From contig JARIAR010000004.1 in NCBI GenBank assembly GCA_029257805.1, positions 37,034 to 101,033 of the forward strand: a stretch of DNA of 64,000 bases. The letters are read 5' to 3'. Positions 53,929 to 62,272 of the stretch are shown in pieces (the first letter of the stretch is position 1; each line of letters starts with the position of its first letter). The notes under the pieces are model-generated. The model was not told the origin of the DNA, did not search any database, and saw nothing but the letters and a program-made list of their open reading frames with translations. The position numbers were made by a program, and so were the translations under genes. The DNA is from Blautia sp. (lineage in GTDB: Bacteria > Bacillota > Clostridia > Lachnospirales > Lachnospiraceae).

Positions 53929-54384
53929 TTAAGAAAGCGCACTTAGTAAAGAACATCCGCCCAGAGAAAGCAGGAACATTATTACCAATAACACTATTAA
54001 TCCGCAAAAATATCCTCTTGCATAGTTTTTTAAATTCACATTAGAAGTCACTCCAAATGCAAATACGAGAGCTATAATCCACCCTATGAATGGAATATTA
54101 AAAAGAAGGCTGTAACCAAAATATCCCCACATTCCAATTGGGCGATATTCTGCTGGAAGATCATCAACCGTAATTCTTCCCCCCTGTAACGGTGCCGTAT
54201 AATCCTGCTGATACTGCTGCCTATGATTTGCTCTTCCTTCATAAGTTTTCTGATTAGCATCCTCTGCTTTCGTCTGCTGTTCTGACTGATTTGATGCTGC
54301 AGAACCTGCAACTATGGAAGCACCACATTTTCTACAAAATTTTGCTCCTTCTGGATTTTCACTTCCACATCTTTTACAAAACAT
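53929..54384 (-). CDS. Zinc-ribbon protein with two membrane helices
   Basis: 151 residues: CKRCGSEN...CRKCG ribbon (3-22), a polar Gln-rich linker, then YRPIGMWGYFGYSLLFNIPFIGW and a second helix in GYFCGLIVLLVIMFLLSLGG. Resembles small Firmicutes zinc-ribbon membrane proteins. It lacks an outer domain, so it could be a membrane adapter. Function unknown. Confidence 0.75.
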   Translation of the reverse strand: MFCKRCGSENPEGAKFCRKCGASIVAGSAASNQSEQQTKAEDANQKTYEGRANHRQQYQQDYTAPLQGGRITVDDLPAEYRPIGMWGYFGYSLLFNIPFIGWIIALVFAFGVTSNVNLKNYARGYFCGLIVLLVIMFLLSLGGCSLLSALS

Positions 54385-54405
54385 ACTCTTTCCTCCCTGA
54401 TTTCG

Positions 54406-54993
54406 TTATTTCTGAATATTTTTATTAACCATTCGGTCAATAAAGCCAACCTTAAAATTGTTACAGTGTAATGCCTGTACTCCAGCCACAATAAGAATAA
54501 TATTTTTAACAATTTCACATATATCAGATAAAAATCGACATAAATACTGTAAGGTTGTCGCCTCCGGCATATTACCGCCAATAAACGAAACCATTGAATT
54601 TAATGCATACATTCCATCATTTGGAATATTGATGACTACGTTTATAGCCTCATACATACTTACAATTAAAACGGCTTTTACTGCTACCGCACGTAGCCAG
54701 GAATCCTGTTCTTTCAATAAAATATAAGCAGCAACCAAAAACACCAGTACACTATTGACAATTCCACTAAAATAAATACATAATGCAGCAAGTCCTACTG
54801 AAATACCAAGAGAAGTCATTTGAATTGGCTTATTGACTGGTTTTTTATAAGTTTTTTTAGGATCCATCTGCACGTCTTCATGTACCGGTGTACTTCCCTT
54901 CACAGATTCTTCATCACTTTCTACCGGTTCTCCACACCATTTGCAAACTGTTGCATCATCTTCAATTTGCTTTCCACATTTTCCACAAAACAT
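54406..54993 (-). CDS. Zinc-ribbon polytopic membrane protein
   Basis: 195 residues: CGKCG...CKWCG ribbon (3-22), linker, then about four membrane helices with short loops (LGISVGLAALCIYFSGIVNSVLVFL is the first pair). Ends with a short basic tail. Located in front of the other small zinc-ribbon genes, 21 bases from the next. No domain family recognised. Confidence 0.75.
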   Translation of the reverse strand: MFCGKCGKQIEDDATVCKWCGEPVESDEESVKGSTPVHEDVQMDPKKTYKKPVNKPIQMTSLGISVGLAALCIYFSGIVNSVLVFLVAAYILLKEQDSWLRAVAVKAVLIVSMYEAINVVINIPNDGMYALNSMVSFIGGNMPEATTLQYLCRFLSDICEIVKNIILIVAGVQALHCNNFKVGFIDRMVNKNIQK

Positions 54994-55018
54994 CTTTTTT
55001 CCCTCTTTCTAACTATAA

Positions 55019-56836
55019 TTATCTTCTATGTTGATTATTAAATATATCATCTTCAGACGGCTCTTCTTTTTGCCTGTTTTTTATTTTTTCAATAATTCTT
55101 TCAAATGTTACTTTTATATTTTTCTGATTAATCTCCATTCCCTTTTGACGCATCAATACAATTAATACGGCAACTACTATCCCAAACAGGAACAATATCG
55201 TAACAACCGGCTTCACCCATATCCATATATAGACTTTTTTAGTTTCTTCCGTATAACATCTGCTACACACGCGCCTTTTTATAATAGGTCCATTCCATAC
55301 ACTTCCATCTGTTTTTACCCAATCGCTAAATTTGTGCTTTATTTTAGGAATTTTTTCTACTTTTATAGTTTCCCCACAATATTCGCATCTTTTTATACGA
55401 GTTCCTTCATAGGTACAGCTCGGTTCCTCTTGAATGATCCACTCATCTTCTTCCAGATGATCTGACATAGGAATTTCTCGATAATCAAGAAGTTTTCCAC
55501 AATATTTACAATAAAGCGACTCTTCTCCTGTACTCCAACAGGTTGCTTCTTCATCAGTTTCCCAATCTCCTGGTTCATGATCTGTCCTTGGAATAGTTTC
55601 TTTATTGCAGATAGCATCGCACTCTATACATCTCAGAACTTTTTCTCCGTCATGTTCGCACGTAGCTTCCTTTTCTATTTCCCATTCTCCCGGTGTATGT
55701 TTCAAAGCTTCCATTGTTTCTGAATCACAAACTTTATTACATACTTTACACCGCCGGACTTTCTTACCATTTCCACTGCAACTTGGCGCTTTTTCTACCT
55801 CCCATTCTCCCGGTGTATGTTCCAAAACTTCTATCTCCTGTGTATTACAAACCTCTTTGCACTCAGTGCAACGCTGTACCTTTTTTCCTTTTTCAGCACA
55901 CGTAGCTTCTTTTTCTACCTCCCATTCTCCCGGTGTGTGTTCATGACTCTTCAAGATATCATCAACTAAAAAAATGCTCTTATCATGACGAGTTATTTGT
56001 ACTTTCATTACTTTTACATTTGTTACATCCAGATTCACTTCTACCGGCGGGGTTGCTCTTCCCATATCTTTTTGCTCAAATGCAAGATTATCATCTAAAT
56101 AAATCTGTACATCTGTACTGGCTTCCTCACCAAATGATATGAACTTCCCTTGAAAATTTATATATTTCTGATCTAAATTATACAGGGCATATCCTTCAAC
56201 CTGATACATTTCACCCCAAAATTGACCACCCTTATGTAATGCACCAAATGCATCTCTTTGCAAATAAATTCCATTGCTAAAATCTTGTGAATCCACTACG
56301 GTTAAATCGCTCAATTGTGTATAAGAATGAGGTGTTGTTCTTTCTTTGGCTTTTGCAAATTTTGAATCTACAAAAAAAAGTTTTTCCGCCCATCCATTTA
56401 CATTAGCCGTACGAATCTCTAATTTACCAATACCTGTTACATCAATATCAAAACTTTGAGCTTCCATCTGGCGTGTAATATCTTTTTTACTATACAGTTC
56501 CTGCCCATCTCCATATATGGCCATATCTATATCGCACTCACTACTCGCTTCATTACTAATTATTACTTTTCCGGAAAAACGAGAATACTCGCCATTTAGA
56601 TCATACATAACATAACCTTCTTCTGACGCATCAATGGCAAAAATATTCCCTTTATTATATGTGTCCCCATAAGAGTCTGTTACGTCTTCATCCCAGATGT
56701 AACACTCATTCGCATCCATCGCATGCATTTTTATCAGAGATACACTTTCTTCTTCCGCCTGTGTTGTATAGCTAAAGCACCATACAAGAAGCATTCCCAA
56801 AAGTAACCCGACACTTTTCCTTCTTTTCTTTTTCAT
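55019..56836 (-). CDS. Secreted, membrane-bound protein: two NPCBM-like domains and six Cys-rich 40-residue repeats
   Basis: 605 residues from ATG 56836, ten bases after AAGGAG. A signal peptide (SVGLLLGMLLVWCFSYTTQA) is followed by two jelly-roll NPCBM-like domains (about 25-150 and 155-300), five ~40-residue repeats starting HTPGEW or a variant and each carrying a single Cys plus a CxxC, a degenerate sixth (CSRC), a C-terminal membrane helix (PVVTILFLFGIVVAVLIVLM) and an acidic tail. Membrane-anchored at the C-terminus, the opposite topology from the zinc-ribbon proteins. Likely a surface carbohydrate-binding or structural protein. Confidence 0.82.
   Translation of the reverse strand: MKKKRRKSVGLLLGMLLVWCFSYTTQAEEESVSLIKMHAMDANECYIWDEDVTDSYGDTYNKGNIFAIDASEEGYVMYDLNGEYSRFSGKVIISNEASSECDIDMAIYGDGQELYSKKDITRQMEAQSFDIDVTGIGKLEIRTANVNGWAEKLFFVDSKFAKAKERTTPHSYTQLSDLTVVDSQDFSNGIYLQRDAFGALHKGGQFWGEMYQVEGYALYNLDQKYINFQGKFISFGEEASTDVQIYLDDNLAFEQKDMGRATPPVEVNLDVTNVKVMKVQITRHDKSIFLVDDILKSHEHTPGEWEVEKEATCAEKGKKVQRCTECKEVCNTQEIEVLEHTPGEWEVEKAPSCSGNGKKVRRCKVCNKVCDSETMEALKHTPGEWEIEKEATCEHDGEKVLRCIECDAICNKETIPRTDHEPGDWETDEEATCWSTGEESLYCKYCGKLLDYREIPMSDHLEEDEWIIQEEPSCTYEGTRIKRCEYCGETIKVEKIPKIKHKFSDWVKTDGSVWNGPIIKRRVCSRCYTEETKKVYIWIWVKPVVTILFLFGIVVAVLIVLMRQKGMEINQKNIKVTFERIIEKIKNRQKEEPSEDDIFNNQHRR
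55321..55940. repeat. 120-base direct repeats in the Cys-rich surface protein gene
   Basis: The HTPGEW start recurs at exactly 120-base steps at 55681, 55801 and 55921, with divergent units at 55561 and 55441 and a degenerate one near 55321. The blocks around CCCATTCTCCCGGTGT are almost identical in the last three units, so these expanded recently. Confidence 0.85.
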
Positions 56837-56977
56837 TTTTATTTTGCTCCTTTTTCTTTTCTGAAACTTTTTCAATCTCATATAAGAAAATTGTATTTTT
56901 TTCAGAAAAAATTATCAATCTGTGGCAGATTTTGTGGGCATGCTTTTTTGTTTATTTTTATATTTTTTATAGGATTT

Positions 56978-58339
56978 TTATATTTTCTTGTCAACCCCCG
57001 CAAGTACAACCTCCCAGTTAAGAAGAATTTCACGCATATTTTGTGCATATTTTTCACATTCTGTATCATATCCCTCAAACTCTGCCCATTTATCTGGCCC
57101 ATCTGCCCAGTCATTCACATATACCACAAGAGAATTCCCATCTTTATCCTTCAACAGATGTAAATCTTCTTTCTCTGCATTAAGCTTAAAAAACATATCA
57201 TCGGAATAAATCCGCTCTTGAGGACTTTGCAGTGCCTGCCAGCAACTGTCTACATCGTGAAAATTATAAAACACTTTAGCTATAAGAAAAGAACAATGCC
57301 GCCAGTATCCGGGTTCTCCATTCATTCTCTCTGCACAGTTCATCATATCCTGACTGAGTATGGAAAGGCCTCTTTCATTTTCTTCAAAATAAAAATGTCC
57401 TTTCCACTCTTTTGGATAGCGAAAAATAACATCTGAAATCTGACTTTCACAAACTACAAATTCCCCGGAATATGCCAACTTCTGCTGTATCATATTTTTG
57501 AAATCTTCTAGAATACAAAAGTGCGTTGTATCCCACTTAATTTCCTGATTCTGAAAATCCAATCCCATATTTTCTATTATTGCGTTAAATTCCTGAACTC
57601 GTGCCATCCTGTCAGAATCCGGATAAATCATCGCCATTTCTGTGCCTTTGTTTTTGTATTCTTGAAAAATTGCTTCCTGATAGCTACAATAAACTGTTTC
57701 TTTTAATTTATCATCTTTCCAGGCATATACAGAAAGGCTGTCAGGACAGGAACACACAATCTCTTTCGTTTCCTCGATGTAACAAAGTTTTGTTCCGCCC
57801 TTTATATACCCTTCCTTTTCCAATTTACCGTTTTTACAGGTGTACATCACATAATCACACCCCATGTCCGCAGCTTCAGAAGGATTCACAAAAAATTCAG
57901 GAATATTATCTCCATCAATATCCTGAATAGCACACATAAAATAATTTCCATATTCATCTGGCTGAAAAGCCAGTTCCCTGTAAGATGCTATTGCTGTTTT
58001 TTCTATTTTCTGACGCATTTCTTGCCTTTTTTTCTCTTCTTCTTCTCTCTTCTGCTGCTTTTTTTTCAAAAAATCATCTGTTTCCTTCTTTTGTCCTAAT
58101 AGGATGCCCGCATCCGGTAATCCCACTTTTACACTTGCAAGTTTTCTCCTTGTCAATGGAATCATTGCAAGTATAAAAATGGCCAGAAAAATGCCTCCCA
58201 CCACCCACTTCCTTATTTTTTTGTGGTTAGCAGAAACAGCTTTCTGCTTTTCTGCTCGCTCCATTGAAAAACCACATTCTCCACAGAAACGACTATTATC
58301 TGGATTCGATGCCCCACATTTTGTACAATACTTCATCAT
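56978..58339 (-). CDS. Zinc-ribbon membrane protein with D-x-D-G readout-like outer domain
   Basis: 453 residues: CTKCG...CGECG ribbon (5-24), one membrane helix (VVGGIFLAIFILAMIPL, about 45-62), a charged coiled coil (FLKKKQQKREEEEKKRQEMRQ), then an outer domain with CAIQDIDGDNIPEFFV, the D-x-D-G-x-x-E motif also present in the 40436 and 60104 proteins. A second ATG one codon in is equally good as start. Function unknown. Confidence 0.75.
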   Translation of the reverse strand: MMKYCTKCGASNPDNSRFCGECGFSMERAEKQKAVSANHKKIRKWVVGGIFLAIFILAMIPLTRRKLASVKVGLPDAGILLGQKKETDDFLKKKQQKREEEEKKRQEMRQKIEKTAIASYRELAFQPDEYGNYFMCAIQDIDGDNIPEFFVNPSEAADMGCDYVMYTCKNGKLEKEGYIKGGTKLCYIEETKEIVCSCPDSLSVYAWKDDKLKETVYCSYQEAIFQEYKNKGTEMAMIYPDSDRMARVQEFNAIIENMGLDFQNQEIKWDTTHFCILEDFKNMIQQKLAYSGEFVVCESQISDVIFRYPKEWKGHFYFEENERGLSILSQDMMNCAERMNGEPGYWRHCSFLIAKVFYNFHDVDSCWQALQSPQERIYSDDMFFKLNAEKEDLHLLKDKDGNSLVVYVNDWADGPDKWAEFEGYDTECEKYAQNMREILLNWEVVLAGVDKKI

Positions 58340-58355
58340 ATCTTCCTCTTTGTTC

Positions 58356-60038
58356 TTAATTTTTAAAACTATTTTTATTTTCCTCTATTAAAAACAACTG
58401 GTTAAAATTCTCATCAATATCTCCTTCCTCCAAAATGTTTTTCACAGTATATTTCGACGCAGTAATATATTTTCCTGAATAATCAAAACAATAGGTCTCA
58501 TTTTCTATTTCTGTAAAAATCAAATTATCGTTCCACAAAATCTGATCGTATGGAAGCCACGGAACAAGCGCTTGCCCATGTAGATTTAAAACGTTTGTTT
58601 GTCCCCCCATTACTGCCAGAAACAATTTATTATATTTATCATAAGAAATATAAGAATACTTAGGCTCTATCACATAATTACCCTCTCTGTCTATCACCCC
58701 TGTTCCATTTTCTTCATGTATTCGAAGAAAATCTCCCATAGAATAGTCATACACATAAATAATTTCTGAATCTGATCCTGAATGAAATCCTTCTATGCTT
58801 CCTCCCCCTTTATATGGAATTTCCACATACGTTCCATTTTTCTGATTCCAAAATCCACTTTTCTCTCCTTTTTTCCAAAACCAGCTTTTTTCATTTTGAC
58901 TATCTTTAGAAATGTAGCTATATTCACATTCTATTTCCGTTTTTCCGGTTTTTATATCTACAAGCCCATAATTTCCACCTCTCTTTACAAGCATTGCATC
59001 TTCTGTTCTTTTTCTATCTTCTGTAAGAAACACAAACCCGAAATCGTAATCTTGTTCCCATAAAATTTCACCTGTACTTTTCATAACTCCTGTTTTTTGA
59101 TCTTTAGAATAAAAAAATACATCTTTATCCGAAATATAATAAATCTGATCATACAAACAGGGAAATCGAATTTTTCCGTCTAATGTAAGCAATCCTTTTT
59201 TCACCTGTATATCGTCTAACCTTCTTGCATAACTGATTCCTGCTCCAATTTTATCATCTGAAAAACATTCTATTTGCTCAAGTAATCCGGTTTCATCTTG
59301 CTGATAAAGAAGCACGGTCCCATCTCGTGTCATAATGTTGCCACTTTCATAGTCCTTAATACATCCATTAGGCAAAAGGTCTACATCGCCATTTTTTCCT
59401 TGAATGATAATATTACCCTGAAAATCTCGAATTTGTGTATCGCCTCCTCCCAAATTAATTTTATAAAGCTGTTGTTCTATAGAAACTTTTTCAATCTGCC
59501 CTTCCTGTTCTTCTACAAGGCAGGCATTGTCCATCGTAATAACTCCACATTTATTTTCCTTCCAGACAAGATACACCCCTTCTTTATCCGTATCCTCTAC
59601 AGACAATTCTTCCATCATCCTATATACTGGTTTTATAACTTCTATTCCCTCTTCATTTACAAGTCCATATTTTTCTCCCTGCCGTACTATAAAATTACCA
59701 TTTGTATCCGGACCTTCTATGCCGTCATATATTCTCTCTCCATCTTCATTAAGAAAATATCCATATTTTTTTCCGTTTACTCCTGCATAAATTTCCTTAT
59801 AAATAGGCTTTTTCTGTTCTAACAATACCTTCTGTTTGTATACCTGATACCCCAGTTTCACAATGCTAACTGCAGTTGCCATAATTACCGATATAGAAAA
59901 AATTATCATAATCACTTTCCATATACTGTTTTTTTCTCCTGCCAAAGATTTTTTATTTACTCCATCAACTGGCATACCACAATTCCCGCAAAATAGCGCG
60001 TCTTTTTTCATTTTTTTTCCACAATTTCTACAATACAT
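58356..60038 (-). CDS. Zinc-ribbon membrane protein with WG-repeat outer domain
   Basis: 560 residues: CRNCG...CGNCG ribbon (3-22), one membrane helix (WKVIMIIFSISVIMATAVSIV, about 40-60), then WG-type repeats through the rest (KKYGYFLNEDGERIYDGIEG, EKYGLVNEEGIEVIKPVYR, GNYGLVDIKTGKTEIECEY). Compared with 43055-44344 it lacks TPRs and has the ribbon. It follows the terminator at 60055-60093, so it may begin a new unit. Confidence 0.82.
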   Translation of the reverse strand: MYCRNCGKKMKKDALFCGNCGMPVDGVNKKSLAGEKNSIWKVIMIIFSISVIMATAVSIVKLGYQVYKQKVLLEQKKPIYKEIYAGVNGKKYGYFLNEDGERIYDGIEGPDTNGNFIVRQGEKYGLVNEEGIEVIKPVYRMMEELSVEDTDKEGVYLVWKENKCGVITMDNACLVEEQEGQIEKVSIEQQLYKINLGGGDTQIRDFQGNIIIQGKNGDVDLLPNGCIKDYESGNIMTRDGTVLLYQQDETGLLEQIECFSDDKIGAGISYARRLDDIQVKKGLLTLDGKIRFPCLYDQIYYISDKDVFFYSKDQKTGVMKSTGEILWEQDYDFGFVFLTEDRKRTEDAMLVKRGGNYGLVDIKTGKTEIECEYSYISKDSQNEKSWFWKKGEKSGFWNQKNGTYVEIPYKGGGSIEGFHSGSDSEIIYVYDYSMGDFLRIHEENGTGVIDREGNYVIEPKYSYISYDKYNKLFLAVMGGQTNVLNLHGQALVPWLPYDQILWNDNLIFTEIENETYCFDYSGKYITASKYTVKNILEEGDIDENFNQLFLIEENKNSFKN

Positions 60039-60054
60039 ATTTTCCTTCCTGCAT

Positions 60055-60093
60055 AATAAAAAAGCACTGTCGCTTTTTGCGCAATGCTTTTTT
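60055..60093 (-). terminator. Intrinsic terminator after the Ig-repeat gene
   Basis: On the minus strand AAAAAAGCATTG and CAGTGCTTTTTT pair (with one G-T), the inner CGC/GCG adds three pairs, and the A run and T run flank it. It separates the 63.7-60.1 kb genes from those below. Confidence 0.75.
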
Positions 60094-60103
60094 ATTATTT
60101 TAT

Positions 60104-61198
60104 CTAAATTCTTGAAAACAAAATCTCATTTCCAGATGAATAAGGATATCTGCTACGTGCTTTTTCCCATGCAGATTTTGTTGTTTGCTTACCATTAACA
60201 AAATACCATATTATTCTCTTTTTATGATTATACACCACTCTCCCTACATATAGTTTTTTTACCAGCTTTCCTTTATCTACAGTAAAATAAAACTGCATGG
60301 CACCTTTAGTGTCACCTGTCGTTGCAACAAGAACATTTTTTGTCAAAAAGAAATGACCTCTTGCCCCGGCTGCTTCAAAACAAAGAAGTGGTTTTATTCG
60401 TCCTTCATAGTAAGTAAGTAAAAAAATTCTATTATCGCTTCCTATATTATAACGATTGGTTGCAAGGATTAATTCTTGGATTCCATCATTATTAATATCT
60501 GCAACTTTATAATATGTAAAATCACTCCTGTATACCCACTTCGAAATAAAATCCGTACTTCCATATCTATTACTTAATACCTTATATGAGCCATATTTCT
60601 GGTTCAATACCTTTTTATACCAATCACCTCTTATATTTACAACTACAGTTTTTTTCGCTGAATTATACTTACTAGTTGCTTTTGCATAAATGGTAATTTT
60701 TACTGTTCCAGCTCTTTTCGGAGTCAATACTCCATTGGAACTTATTCCACATACAGATGGATTTGAACTTTTATAACTTAAACTTGTCTTCCCCTGAGCA
60801 CCTATCTTTTTTCCTGCATCTCCGGCATAAACCGTTTTATTTGCGCCTGTAATAACCTGATTTTTTCTGTTTACTTTTACCGTAATCGTTTTCTTTGTAG
60901 AATTATATTTACTGGTTGCTTTTGCATAAACAGTCAGTTTTACTGTTCCTCCTCTTTTCGGAGTAAGTTTTCCCTGCGGACTTACCCCTACGATAGATGG
61001 ATCAGAACTTTTATAACTTAAACTTGTCCTGGCTTTTGCATTTACTTTTTTCGAATTATCTCCAACTAATACTGTAATATTAGATGCGACAATTGTTTGA
61101 TCTTGTCTGGATGCCGCACTGATTGTTTGTGGAATAAACATTATCATAACTAACGCGGCCATCAATGCCATACTTAATATTTTCTTTCCTTTTTTCAT
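60104..61198 (-). CDS. Secreted protein with two 80-residue Ig-like repeats and a D-x-D-G module
   Basis: 364 residues. Signal peptide (ILSMALMAALVMIMFIPQTISA), two tandem Big-type Ig-like repeats (about 30-110 and 111-190, each with LSYKSS.PS and LTPKR.GTVK), then a domain with YYKVADINNDGIQELILATNRYN. No ribbon and no second membrane helix, so it is probably released or wall-associated. AAGGAGGAAA precedes the ATG. Followed by a terminator. Confidence 0.82.
   Translation of the reverse strand: MKKGKKILSMALMAALVMIMFIPQTISAASRQDQTIVASNITVLVGDNSKKVNAKARTSLSYKSSDPSIVGVSPQGKLTPKRGGTVKLTVYAKATSKYNSTKKTITVKVNRKNQVITGANKTVYAGDAGKKIGAQGKTSLSYKSSNPSVCGISSNGVLTPKRAGTVKITIYAKATSKYNSAKKTVVVNIRGDWYKKVLNQKYGSYKVLSNRYGSTDFISKWVYRSDFTYYKVADINNDGIQELILATNRYNIGSDNRIFLLTYYEGRIKPLLCFEAAGARGHFFLTKNVLVATTGDTKGAMQFYFTVDKGKLVKKLYVGRVVYNHKKRIIWYFVNGKQTTKSAWEKARSRYPYSSGNEILFSRI
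60655..61035. repeat. 240-base direct repeat coding for the Ig-like units
   Basis: The two 80-codon repeats are nearly identical at DNA level at exactly 240-base distance (for example TTTTGCATAAA at 60681-60691 and 60921-60931; the CTCTTTTCGGAGT block at 60712 and 60952). Confidence 0.8.
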
Positions 61199-61314
61199 AT
61201 TTCCTCCTTATAACAAAATAATTCCAATTCATTTTTTGCAGTCTATTCTGATATCTCAGACTCTTGAAAGCACCAATTTGAAAATTTATCCACCTTCTTC
61301 CTCAATATAATTAT

Positions 61315-61824
61315 CTACTTTTTTCGCAAAATACCCTCCTCTCCATCGTCCTGACATATATGCAATTCATTTCCTTTAAAATAAAAATCATACGTATATA
61401 CAAACTTACTGACTACCCATTCAAATCGAAATATCAACTTCCCATCTACGACAGAATATCTGCCATCTTCCCCACCTCCGATAAACGTGCCATCACTAAA
61501 AAATGTCATTTCATCTTCATAATCAATACTGCCATCCTCACGAACCTCGTACCAGGTTCCTATCAGCTTTTTCTCTGGATTTATAAAAAAGCCCTTTGGT
61601 TTAGTATCAATTCCAATTGCAACACTTATGATTGATATCAATACTACGACTGCAACCACACACCATCTCTGTACTTTCTTTGGTACTTTCTTTGATATTT
61701 TCTTCGCCTCGGGTTGCTTTTTTTCTTGTCCACTCCTCCCTCTCTGTTCCAGAATCGGCTGACCACATCTCATACAATATGACGCTCCATCTTTCAGCCT
61801 CGCTCCACAATATTTACAATACAT
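61315..61824 (-). CDS. Zinc-ribbon membrane protein with lipocalin-like outer domain
   Basis: 169 residues: CKYCG...CMRCG ribbon (3-22), basic linker, one membrane helix (WCVVAVVVLISIISVAIGI, about 53-72), then a ~90-residue beta-domain beginning KLIGTWYEVREDGSIDYEDEM and FFSDGTFIGG, the pattern of small DUF5640/lipocalin-like domains. Ligand unknown. Confidence 0.78.
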   Translation of the reverse strand: MYCKYCGARLKDGASYCMRCGQPILEQRGRSGQEKKQPEAKKISKKVPKKVQRWCVVAVVVLISIISVAIGIDTKPKGFFINPEKKLIGTWYEVREDGSIDYEDEMTFFSDGTFIGGGEDGRYSVVDGKLIFRFEWVVSKFVYTYDFYFKGNELHICQDDGEEGILRKK

Positions 61825-61964
61825 AAATTCCTCCTCTTTCCCAGTATCCTTCCGTTATAATCATAATGCCAGAACTTTAGCTGAATGTTAAATAAACTTT
61901 CAATTTTCACTCTCAAAATCACGATTATTTTTATTACAATTTTAAAGCTTCCTCTCCGTCTTTT

Positions 61965-62270
61965 CTATTTCACCTTGGTACCGCATTTCCTACAAAAAAT
62001 ATCATCTCCAGCATAATGTCCACATCGTGGACAATATGCATTTATTTTTGTCTTTTCGTTTGTACTTTTATTTATACTTTCCTGCATACATGATCCCTGA
62101 TATGCAACATTATTTTCAGTCAATATGTTACCGCGCACCATCATAATCTTATTATGAAGTTCTTCACACCGCCTTTCTATAGTTGCAATTTGACTTTTTT
62201 CTCCTTCTATTCTTCTTTCTTCCTCTTGTATTTTTTTTCTATAAATCTCTAATGCTTCTGCATAATCCAT
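61965..62270 (-). CDS. Coiled-coil protein with C-terminal zinc ribbon
   Basis: 101 residues from ATG 62270 (MDYAEALEIYRKK), preceded by GGAGGAGT; the longer frame to 62312 is discarded. An N-terminal coiled coil (about 8-50) is followed by a C-terminal ribbon CPRCGHY...CRKCG. Here the ribbon is at the C-terminus and there is no membrane helix, so it is soluble. The start overlaps the end of the upstream gene's coding region by an ATG inside its stop context. Could act as a soluble partner of the membrane ribbons. Confidence 0.75.
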   Translation of the reverse strand: MDYAEALEIYRKKIQEEERRIEGEKSQIATIERRCEELHNKIMMVRGNILTENNVAYQGSCMQESINKSTNEKTKINAYCPRCGHYAGDDIFCRKCGTKVK

Positions 62271-62272
62271 TT

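Noticed and set aside
55321..55940. Direct repeats resembling a CRISPR array
   Set aside because: Period is exactly 40 codons, spacers are coding and similar between units, and they are in frame within a surface protein.
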